Part shown: in pieces, positions 1-9,239 of the stretch
Numbering within the stretch: position 1 is the first letter of the stretch
Layout of the letters: each line of letters opens with the position of its first letter
Assembly: GCF_001186125.1 (NCBI RefSeq)
Contig: NW_014040189.1
Coordinates: forward strand, 49,627 to 72,391
DNA: 22,765 bases
Direction: 5' to 3'
From: Sphaeroforma arctica JP610
Taxonomy: Eukaryota > Opisthokonta > Ichthyosporea > Ichthyophonida
Notes under the pieces: model-generated
What the model was told of the DNA's origin: nothing
The model's database searches: none
What the model saw: the letters and a program-made list of their open reading frames with translations, nothing else
Translations under genes and position numbers: made by a program

Positions 1-140
1 GTATATACATGCATGTATATACACATAAATTCAAATATAAACATATGTATACTTATACACTCATATTTATATATTTATATATATATATATCCTCATATAT
101 ACATACTCATATGTTCATACTCATATATTCATATGTCATC
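1..140. repeat. AT-rich CATA/TA microsatellite tract
   Basis: Irregular runs of TATA, CATA and TCATA words. The first 22 bases form a perfect palindrome centred on ATGCAT. An 88-codon open frame over this tract (9-275) is made mostly of Tyr, Ile, His and Thr from the repeat and is not taken as a gene. Confidence 0.8.
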
Positions 141-1081
141 ATATTGGACCTCGTGGATACGGTCAGGTATCGCCTGATCATAGTAGTTCGCAATGTGCAC
201 GCTTTTCTTTCAATCATAGACTATCTCTGCCGGGAAGAATCGTCTTTGATCCTCCAATATGGAACTTCAGTATGACGGTATAGAAATGAATAGAAAACAT
301 AGTCTGACATAGCCTTCTAAAGGCTATGAACAAAAAACTTTATTTTTCATTATTTTTATAGAATATATCCTAGCTCATGCACAAAATTCGAACTAAATAT
401 ATATTGTTTATTTTCTTTTTTGTATGTAACAAGAGTACTTGAAACGTGAGCAGACTGAAGAGTCAGAAGTGAGAAGACAGTCTCACGAATCATATATCAA
501 TGATGAATTCGGAGAAGAGTAAATATTTTATTCCTAATATGGAGATATAAATTGTTGCGGTAGCAAGGTATTGGACAACGGGATACACAATAAAATCAGC
601 CAGTCTGCTGACTGCTCTCTCCGCCTCCTTAGAGACTATTTCCAAGTTTCCAACCACTGGCGCGAGTCGCGCCTGGGTGGAAATGATCGTAACTTCAAAT
701 ATTTACGCCTTTAAGGGCTTAGAGGCCTTAGGGCCTTCGGCGCATACATAGTACATTCGGTTTATACGGATTACGGTATTTAAATATTCATTTTTCATGT
801 TAAAAAAGTTGAAATTTGAGCCTCAATGGCTGGTCCTCTTGAGTCCTCAGCTCCTCACAATAAAAAGGCCTGGATAAACTATAGAATATATCAGACATAA
901 CAAATTAAGTTTAACACACACACAACTAACTACACAATGGAAGTTTAACCACTTGCCGAGCCGATGAAAATCAACCGGTCCACATACATAGTGCTGGCAT
1001 CTTTGCCTATCGCACTTGTAGTTTCGCCCGTGGTATTCCCCTTAACAATTGCTTTCCTAGTATGCGGAGCTGTACTTTTGG
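141..1081. other. Spacer upstream of the hydrolase gene
   Basis: No convincing gene is seen on either strand up to about 960. It contains a short perfect hairpin at 659-673 (7-base GGCGCGA arms with a 1-base centre) in a locally GC-richer patch (600-860) with GGCCTTAGGGCC-like words. At 964-1095 there is a 43-codon open frame with a hydrophobic core (MKINRSTYIVLASLPIALVV at its start). It ends just past the proposed hydrolase start at 1082, in another frame. It could be an upstream ORF or a signal-anchor sequence cut off by a frame break. Confidence 0.5.
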
Positions 1082-3842
1082 ATGGTCAAACCTAAAATAG
1101 CCAATAAGATTATCCCTGATAAATTACACCCAGTTACTACGAGGACGGCGGCACTAGCTACTTCAGCGATTCTTAAAATCAATGTTTGGAGAAAGGGAGA
1201 GAACAAGTACACTAAGCCCACGGAGCCTTTGGGTAAGTGCGTATGATTTATTTAACAATCAGCACTGTGTAAATTTATCAGCTTATACTGTATTCAGGTG
1301 AACAATGAGTTTGTGATGTTATATTGAAACGCGATCGTAGTTATGATTGCTGCTGAGTATACGAACACGTGTTTAAAATTGTGAAATTACATGCGCTTTG
1401 TGATAATTCTATATATTTCATATTATTTCTATGTATATAGACTAGTAGCACGTGCATACACTGGTATCGATTTGTGAATATGTAACAGGCATATAACTAT
1501 GTAAATCTTCATCGTATGTACGCGAGTGTTGACAATTGAACAATGTTCCATTAATTCTACGTGCCGAAGGATCCTTAATCTAAACTGCGTTGCAATCTGT
1601 TGTAATTACACACATCCGCTGTGTCATGCTAACAATCATACTTGGATAAACATTCATATGTACTCATCATGACAAAATACTTAACCTCACCAGTCAAGAA
1701 AACCAAGACTATTAGGCGTGCGTCGAAGTCACTACATGGAGAGCCATCAACTGTTGGGGATCTCATGTACCTGCAACGGCATGCACACTACGAAGAATTG
1801 ATCGTGGCACTGAGACGGATGCTAAAGGAGTAGCCCGAATTAATGGAGGAGACATTTGTGCAGCTTGGGTTGCCTTGCGATTCCGTAACATCTTGATCCG
1901 TGAGGCTGCTAAGGTGTGTGTGTGTGTGATGACTTCGTGGGTTTTTATTGCTGATGTGACTGTTTGTAAAATAACTCGGGTATAGATTGTTAAGCTATTT
2001 ATGTTTTTTTTGCATCTACCTACCTAATGCTAGCAAACACTTCTACATAAACTCATTTATGGAATTTTCAACCATATCATTCTCCTACGAATCAAATATA
2101 TCGCTATACAGGACAAAAAAGCTGTTGAAGTGGCGAGTTCTGATGGATGGTTCTCGTCTGACACACGTTTGCCAGAGGAGAAGGTGACCTATCGCTTCAT
2201 CAAAGTTGATAACTTCAACGAGTGGCAATTAGTGAACGGAACCGAGAACATCGTGCCTATGCCTGAACCTATGTTCCCAGGTAGGTACTCGCGCAGATAT
2301 AATTTTGTGCATTGTATGTTGTTTGCATGTGCACACGTATTGAGCTTGCACAAATTGCTACTGGACTTTGTATCAAAATATCCTCGTCGCCGAAGCAGTT
2401 TTCTACGATGCCGGCTCAGATGTTGTTTGCTTGAACTATTGGTAGCGTTGAATCTCTCATCAATGTCGAATCAATTCCTTGTAGGAAAGGCATAAATTTC
2501 CGCTGCCTATTAGAAATCTAATCACATTTCTCTTTGTGTGTACTATGAATAGAGAAAATTGACTACGGAGTGATGTTTGTTCCGGGCCTGCTGAATGGCA
2601 TGTTTGCCTGTGCGTGCCTTTCGTGATCAGATGAAGCCTATGCTCGACCGATTGGGAGTTAAAGGTAGGTAGGCTTATTTTTCATACTCGACGGATTTAC
2701 TGTGTTATATAATCCGCTTACTGTCACGTTAACTGATGTTGTTTTATATCGTCTTTTCCACTTACAGGACTACGTGTGGATGTGCATCCTATGCGTGCCT
2801 GTGAGCAGAATATAGCAGATATTAAGCGAGCCCTCAAGGTATCATATGTATATACATGTAGATTTGTGTGTATACATCTACTTGCACTTTTGGGCGAGTC
2901 TTGTGCCATGCGCTCGCCTAGTATTTTATTCGTGGTCTTGGTTAGGCTGTTAGCACCATATGTTTTTGCCATATATGTATGCATTAATGAATTTCTGCTG
3001 GTCTCTATATGAACAAATTTACACATCAATTCGTAGCTTTTGCCATATATGTATGCATTAATGAATTTCTGCTGGTCTCTATATGAACAAATTTACACAT
3101 CAATTCGTAGCAGTGATAGCTCAAAGAGAGATTGTTTTAATAGAAGGTTTTTATTTTTTGGTCCGGTTACATTCTAATCTACCTCTAGCTCCGCGATGTA
3201 AGTTCTGCACATCTTTACCAACTTTAGGGTCGTTCATAATCCTTGCAGCCCGAACTGTTTACAATTTCCCTGTGAGGTTTTATCAACCTTTCATATGATC
3301 CGCCTTAATTGGTTGCAACCATCAGACTGATTGATTGTTCGTTCGTGTTTCTACTCAGGGGGATGGTTTGACTTCAGACTGCCAACCCGCAACCGTATGG
3401 AGGTGCCGGAAAAATTCATCACAATTGGATATAGCAAGGTACAAATGTCGTTATAATTTCAAGCAGTCACTTTCTTTCATATACAATTATTTTCAGTTTT
3501 TAGTCGTGTTAATTTTTTAGTCTTCTATTAATATATGAGAGGGTGGTTGTCATTAGTCTGTATATGATTTTCATATCCTATTAAAATCTAAAATGAAAAT
3601 CATTCTTATATCATATTCTTTATCTGTCTATGCAGGGGTGCCCCGATCTACTCACGGCATTTCGAGAGCTCCCAGAGATGCGGGAGAGATGTGTTGGTAT
3701 GTTCAGTTGGGCCGGTGCCTATGGAGGATCCTTCGTGGCGAATGATATGTACAATACCGTCAAGGAATACGACACACCGTACATTATGTCCAATCTCAAT
3801 TGCATTCTCGAATACATTTGCCCGGTGATCGATCTGCGCAAG
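1082..3842 (+). CDS. Alpha/beta-hydrolase-like gene (GYSKG type), seven exons, interrupted frames, 3' end not found
   Basis: Proposed exons are 1082-1232, 1694-1913, 2112-2280, 2553-2664, 2768-2838, 3359-3438 and 3636-3842, each bounded by AG and GT. The frame carries over cleanly between exons 2-3, 3-4, 4-5 and 6-7. Seen in the translation: a strand-loop VMFVPGLLNGMF in exon 4, VDVHPMRACEQNIADI in exon 5, and ITIGYSK joined to GCPDLL across exons 6/7. The last is a G-x-S-x-G nucleophile elbow followed by a helix and WAGAYGGS. This order matches lipase/esterase-like alpha/beta hydrolases; the nucleophile would be the Ser of GYSKG. The substrate is unknown, and the acid and His of the triad must lie in exons not found here. 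Odd points: exon 2 (1694-1913) and exon 4 (2553-2664) have lengths that do not keep one open frame although both ends look coding, and exons 5 and 6 disagree in phase. Together with the missing 3' end this suggests a recent pseudogene or assembly indels. Start choice: ATG 1082 is the first Met in the frame of exon 1. Confidence 0.62.
2964..3111. repeat. 74-bp perfect tandem duplication in a hydrolase intron
   Basis: Bases 2964-3037 are repeated exactly at 3038-3111. The duplication lies within the intron between exons 5 and 6 of the hydrolase-like gene. No mismatch was seen between copies, so it is either very recent or an assembly artefact. Confidence 0.95.
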
Positions 3843-5292
3843 GTATGTTTTCGTTTTTCGACTGTCGTTCAGTGATCTGATCAAGTACTATAGCAGTAAT
3901 TCTCCAGAATCCGATTTTTAGCCACCAATTGGTTTTTTAGAACATAAATTCAAAAAATAATCACTCGGTTCATGTACATATAGGGATAATAATATTTATT
4001 TCAAAAATGGCAAGTATGTATGGTACAATGTATGAACATAGGGTATGGCTCTCATAGTCGCTGTAGTGGTTCAGGAAAGATTGATAGGAAGAAGTGGTCA
4101 GTAAATTCCCGTTTGGAGCTTGGGCCAAGTGAGTCGACAATGGAAGATATGTGCTGAGGGAACACTAGGCCGTATAGACAAAGTCAAAGAACGAAAGTAA
4201 AAGTGAAAAACAGCGGAATTAAAAAATAAAAGATAGACCTATGAGTCGGCTGTGACGTAAAGCTCTTTTTGTTTTTTTAAAACAAAACAATAGCGACATT
4301 TATGACAAAATGAGCCATAGATTTTATAAAAATGCCAAAATGGCTTCAAAAATCCACGTTTCAAATTTCCTGATCAGATATTCGTACCCCTGTGTGCCCG
4401 TGAGTGAGCTCTTTTTCAAACTAAAATTTAAAAATTCGACCAAGTGTATGGATTCTGTTCATGATGTGAAAGTAAAACGTTGAATCTGTATTTAAATATG
4501 TAGTCGGCCTACATACTCTATATTTATCACTAAAAGCTTTAGCTATTACGTCAAGGAATTAAATAAAACATTTTATGCCCATTTGAGACCCTGTACATGA
4601 ATATAGAAAGGCCCAATACAAGAAACACTAGGTGATACCAGCAGTAGAAGAGATATGGTTATTGGGGGCTCAGTCGAACCCCCCCCCCCCGAACAAAAGC
4701 CAAAAAGAAATTGGAAATCTGGACCCAAACGTGAACCAAAATTGAAGTTGCAGTTTAACCATGGAGCGCGCTTTTGCAAAGCAAATAAGGGTACGAAAGA
4801 CGAAAACCCCCCAAAAAAATATAAAATAACATTTCTCCCTCTTTTTAATGCTTTTAGCTCCCCACCGACGTCAGCGGTGTTTTATATATTATATGTATAA
4901 AAAAAAACCAATGTACAGCCACCACTCATGACTCATGAGTCATGACTCAATAGTCAACACTCAACACTCGAGTCTCAACAGTGTATTTATTTTAGTGTTT
5001 TTTACTTTTTACTCACACAAGAAATACATTTTCTTTGGGCCAGTGGCCTTACTCTGGGGCCTACGCCCTTTGTATACTATAGAGCTACTATTACAAAGTA
5101 GTAGGGGCTCAGTATTGTCGTTTCCAGATGTTTTGACTGTCTACCCGTGCTTAGCGGGGGTAGGAAGTCTAGCATCCGGGCTGAAAAGTAGCTGAATATT
5201 GTAGGGACACAGAGGTTTTTACTGGCTCTATAAATATAACAGTCGATCTGAGTGGTGAATGTATTCATTTCAAAACAAAATATTCAACCAAT
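3843..5292. other. AT-rich spacer between hydrolase exon 7 and the retroelement
   Basis: It begins with a good splice donor (GTATGT) after hydrolase exon 7, but I could not find a following exon on the plus strand. It holds a 12-base C homopolymer (4679-4690), A- and T-rich runs, the triple TGACTCA site (4929-4949) and a 34-bp segment (3982-4015) that recurs inside the LTR at 9562-9595. Open frames of 68-86 codons here show low-complexity composition and no family signal. Confidence 0.55.
4926..4949. promoter_or_regulatory. Three abutting bZIP/AP-1-type sites in a palindrome
   Basis: TGACTCA (4929-4935), TGAGTCA (4936-4942) and TGACTCA (4943-4949) follow each other with no spacer, and 4926-4945 is a perfect 20-bp palindrome. 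TGA[C/G]TCA is the classical AP-1/Gcn4 core. No gene start lies close by, so a regulatory role is inference; it may be chance within a simple-sequence patch. Confidence 0.3.
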
Positions 5293-6100
5293 TTTCTTGA
5301 ATTTAGTTATCCATTGGGAGGCTGTTCCGAAGAGAATATCTGATTCAGTATTCTTATCCTTAAACCGTGACGCCACATCAAAGTAGCGGCATACGTAGCG
5401 GTCGCCTGTGTGCTCGGACGTAGGCAGGTCAACCCCATTTCGCTTAGCATCTTTAAGTGCGTCTACTACATTCGGGTGCTTCAGCTTATGGTTTTGCGTC
5501 AGCCAAGCAAGAATGTTTTCTTCATTCTGCTCCTCCAGAATAAAGTTAGGGTTGCGTGGTCTCTAAGTCTGTAGTGTTTCCAGACTCCTGTCCTTCTTTT
5601 GCATGAGTGTCATAAGTGCGCTCGTGTGCGTTTGATACACCTGACTTATTTAATAGTCGCATTATATGTGTATATGCTTCAAGATTATCTTTCGTTAATC
5701 CATTTAAAAATAGGTTTTGAAAGACTTCGGGCTTGGACTTTATGTTATTAAACAGAGTCCTAGCTAGAGACTGACGCTTCTTAATTGTAGTGTCAATAGT
5801 AGATCGTATTTCTTGTGCACAGACTTCAAGTGCTGTGTTGCCTTTGCACTGCATAACGTTCAAAATAGTGGAGAGTGGAATCTCTGATTCTTTGACCTTG
5901 TTAAGGAAGGTCTCAGCAGGGGTCCATTCGGTTGTTCCAATGGGACCTATACGACATATTATAGTATGCCTCCAGGGCGTCTTCTGGACGGCTCGGGTAC
6001 CCTGATATAGCAAAGAATCTACTTTCCTAAACCCTGGCACAAATGTATTTTGAACCAGTTCAAACCACCTGTAATTACATTTCCAGTCAGTGGCTAGTAA
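5293..6100 (-). other. Unassigned coding-like region downstream of RNase H in the retroelement
   Basis: Open, codon-like sequence continues past the RNase H end of the retroelement for about 800 bases, in more than one frame. I do not recognise an integrase: no HHCC zinc finger and no DDE pattern were seen. Near its start is a stretch with DWKCN, WFELV and VDSLL. This is loosely reminiscent of the connecting region after RNase H in some other retroelements, but the resemblance is weak. It is treated as part of the fossil element. Confidence 0.45.
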
Positions 6101-6653
6101 CTCACGTACAGATTTATTAAAGTCCGGTACGAAGCGCGATAACATATCCGGTAAATGGTTATGTATTCCTGGCAGATGTTTTATATCAAAATAAAACTTT
6201 GATATTGTATCATGCCAGCGACTAAGTATTGTGAGTCGGGGTTCATCTCTTTCATATATTGAAGAGATTTCTGATCACACATCAGCGTAAAGGCCGTTCC
6301 GTATAATTAATCTCGGAAGTGTGTTAGAGCTGCCACTATGGCTAATAGCTCTTGTTAACAGTTGGATAATTCAACTGTGAAGCATTCATCGCTCAACTAA
6401 AGAATTGTATATATCTAGGTTTGTTATCTATAACCTGATATAATACTCCTCCTAAGGCTAAGTCGGAGGCGTCCGTAACTATTTCAAACGGTACGCCATT
6501 GACCTGTCCTTGTACAACAGGGGCTTGTTGGACTGCATGTTTGAGCGCTTTAATTGCGTCATCACACTCTTTAGTCCACAAGTCTCCTAGTTTGCCTTTA
6601 TGACATCTTAAGTGTCCAAAAGGTTTAAGATACAGCCAAGTGTGGTACTCCAT
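6100..6653 (-). other. RNase H region of the gypsy-type fossil
   Basis: The minus strand shows the gypsy hallmark FEIVTDASDLALGGVLYQ (first catalytic Asp of RNase H) preceded by a thumb/connection-like stretch ending in APVVQG. Further on it shows the typical end motif HLPGIHNHLPDMLSR, which matches the family's PG-x-N-x-x-AD-x-LSR. Family placement is clear, but the region is broken. Confidence 0.8.
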
Positions 6654-6711
6654 CTGAAAAGAAATTTACAAACCCACACATGCTGTTCACATCTCTTCCT
6701 GTAGTTGGTGT

Positions 6712-7050
6712 TCACTTATCTAACAGGTGTTCCACCTTACCGGGGTCGATTTTAATACATTCCCCGGATATACGGTAGCCTAAGAGCTGTATTTCGCTCA
6801 TGGCGAAGTGACATTTCTTCTTGTTAATCTTGAAGTTTTGCTCGTTGAGTCTCTGTAGGACTCGCCTGACTAATGCGGCATGTTCGCCCTTAGTCTTAGA
6901 AAAGATGACTATCGTTAGGCATTTCTGCAAACATTCCCTCTATTACCTGTTGGAAGAATGCTGGTAAAGAGTGCAACCCCAAAGGTGCACATTTGAACTT
7001 GTATTGTTTACCTTTCCGCGTAAAACTAAAGTATTTACGATGTGGTTCAT
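6712..7050 (-). other. Reverse transcriptase remnant of the gypsy-type fossil
   Basis: Recognisable Ty3/gypsy RT blocks on the minus strand: KFKCAPLGLHSLPAFFQQV (the usual PFGL...P..FQ block), then IVIFSKTKGEHAALVRRVL (after the catalytic YxDD position) and FKINKKKCHFAMSEIQLLGY with a following IKIDPGKVEHLL. The order and spacing fit the palm and thumb of gypsy RT. Only part of a full RT is present. Confidence 0.82.
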
Positions 7051-7069
7051 TGGTCTTCTCACACTTGTC

Positions 7070-7831
7070 ACACTTAGTATGAAAACGTGTACAGGTGCCT
7101 TCGCCTCTGTGCGTGCCCGTTTATTGGGTGGCGTGGATTGAGTGGAGTCGCGAGCACGTGTCTGGTTAGGACGCGTCTGATTAGGTTTATCATCTGACGT
7201 CTGCCGTGATTCCCTTTCGAGGTTACTCGGTGTGTGGGAAAACGAGTGGATGCAGTATAATAAAACTGTTTCCACGTATGTCGGGATATATGAAACTTTG
7301 TTTCGTGTCCCTTGTCTCGAGCCTCAGTAGCGTATTTACGTCGCAATTCGGTGTACGGACTTTCACGGTCGTTGTTCCCTATGTTTATACAGAACACATG
7401 CATAACCAGAAACTCGTACCATCGCTGCGCCTTGTCCTTTGTTATATCTGGACGTTTAAGATCAGCATCAAGTTTTAGAATATTACACTGAATAGGAGTA
7501 TTTTCAACTGGTTCAGTTAAGATTGAACTCAGTCTTGGATTTCGCATGTCCTTGCTTAATAAGGACGTAATCAACCAACACACAGCTGGCCAGTCACGAC
7601 AAGTGTCTAGCTCATGCTGGTGTCGCTGCAGGATCAAGTAATTTGTTCCTGTAGGGTCAAACGACTGCATTAAAGCGGAAATCCATTGCTGGGGAGCGAT
7701 ATCATTCGTCTTCAGCATGACCGTAAACGCATTAAGCGTACGGGTTAGCGTGTCGAGGTCATGGTTGCTTATAAACTCGACCTTCTTACTGTTGGCATCC
7801 CAGCCCGACTTAAGTCGACTGATCTGTCCCT
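7070..7831 (-). other. Gag-like region, inner part, of the fossil element
   Basis: An open minus-strand stretch covers most of this interval, with WISALMQSFDPTGTNYLIL and several helices rich in Arg and Lys. A Cys-rich CDKCEK patch sits near its downstream side and may be a decayed zinc knuckle. Position (upstream of RT in a gypsy-type element) and helical, basic composition support gag. No family match can be proven by eye. Its upstream part is separated from it by the nested LTR at 7836-8495. Confidence 0.55.
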
Positions 7832-7835
7832 TGTA

Positions 7836-8495
7836 TGTAAGATTCGGTCTATTAAGGCGATATTAACGCCTTAGAGTAAGTATACGCGTAGGTAAACTCG
7901 TAAGTATCGTGAAAATATCAAAGTAAATAAACGAAATGAGACTAAGGGATTTTATTTAGTGTTTCGTTGTCGCTCTATTAGAAACTATGGTATGTTTCGT
8001 TGGGGCGAATCCGAGAGACTCATAAAATCCTATCTTTAGAAAAAAGAAAAAAATTTCTTGATGTACATAGTTTGTGCATTAACCAATTAACTTGCCACTT
8101 ATCAAGAATTACCGACTTAGCCTTCATCAGACTGGCACATCTGGTTGGCTGATCGGAAGATCAACTAGGTAACGTTAATAGTCCCTAGGTAACGTTAATA
8201 GTCCCTAGAAACCTATATTCGGTTGAGCCATCTCGCTACCGAAGTATTCAGATATAAATAGTTGGAAATTTTATAGTTCTATTAATAGAACTAGACCAAC
8301 TCTTATGTTTGGTATTTTACTGAGGCCTTTTAATGGCCTCGTCCAAATATCTGACATGTAAAATGGAAAAGGTATTAATTAATAATACTATTTAAACCCA
8401 TTTAGGAAGCTTAATTAAGATTGCGTTTATATTTTACGTACTGCTTAAGAGTACGTTTATAACATAAAATCTAATGTGGAGGTCCGGCTATTACA
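7836..8495 (-). mobile_element. Nested solo LTR (660 bp) with 4-bp target duplications
   Basis: The segment starts TGTAAGA and ends TATTACA (TG...CA on both strands). It is flanked by direct repeats TGTA at 7832-7835 and 8496-8499. It aligns with 9240-9906 in several long blocks, including GTTTCGTTGTCG and GGGGCGAATCCGAGAG. Gag-like sequence of the host element lies on both sides, so this is a later insertion that has lost its interior by LTR-LTR recombination. It contains a 20-bp tandem duplication (8165-8204) and a perfect 20-bp palindrome (8274-8293) not present in the other copy. Confidence 0.85.
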
Positions 8496-8499
8496 TGTA

Positions 8500-9112
8500 C
8501 CGCTGATTATCCCTGTGGTCTTGCTCACGTTGGCCCTGAAGTAGCTGATCGATGTACTTTTGCTTGAACGCGATCATATTAGAAAAATATGATACATCAT
8601 CAGCACGGTACGCACCATTGACGATTTCAATTTTAACGATGTAATCGTCGACCGATTTATTAAGTTCGGTCACCTCATCTGAGTGGAAACCCTCTGCGGG
8701 CTGGTGTAATGCTGTGCGATCAAATCGATTAAATTCAAACCCTTTGAGATTCGTCTTTGTCCCCTATAATTTTCGTCAGAAGAATTGGTTGGGGAGTCTT
8801 GAGACGTGTCCCTTGTCTCACTTCTTGGCCTCGTAAATGCAAGCTTTTAAGTTGAGGCAATAGTTAGCCCTCGGGCTCTATCTGTAGGAGTAGCTCCCTT
8901 AATCGAAGTGGCTACATCCTTATCGGAAGCATTCTCTTGTTGACTATTATGTCGGAGACAAGTGCTTCGGCTACGACGCGGTTAAACGCATCGGCAGCGG
9001 CGGCGATTGCTTTTGCGGTAGCAGTAGCTGCGGCAGCGCTAGTGGATTCTCTCTCTATCTTCTCCCTTTCAGCTCTAAGCTTCTTAGAAGAAATATTGTC
9101 TTTCTTGGTCAT
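8500..9112 (-). other. Gag-like region, upstream part, of the fossil element
   Basis: Two minus-strand open stretches occur. One near 9112-8912 begins MTKKDNISSKKLRAEREK and continues with an Ala-rich stretch of alternating Ala and Thr. One near 8673-8500 is acidic and helical, with NKSVDDYIVKIEIVNGAY. They sit between the 5' LTR and the nested solo LTR, where the start of gag is expected. The Ala-rich part has the look of a coiled or disordered gag N-terminus. The region is broken. Confidence 0.5.
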
Positions 9113-9239
9113 AATATTAACTTATGACTGCTAGCTGGTCTCTTAAGGACTAGCTTGGACAAGATAATTTTTGTGGTAGTTATCTACCTTCAAATTTTAA
9201 GTAGTCTAAGTAATCAATACCTTTGCTATATTTAAAATT

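Noticed and set aside
9-275. 88-codon plus-strand frame at the left edge
   Set aside because: Its composition follows the TA/CATA repeat and there is no domain or splice context.
4573-4900. Overlapping frames on both strands (68 and 81 codons) around the C homopolymer
   Set aside because: Low-complexity Gly/Pro/Lys composition arising from homopolymer runs; no family signal.
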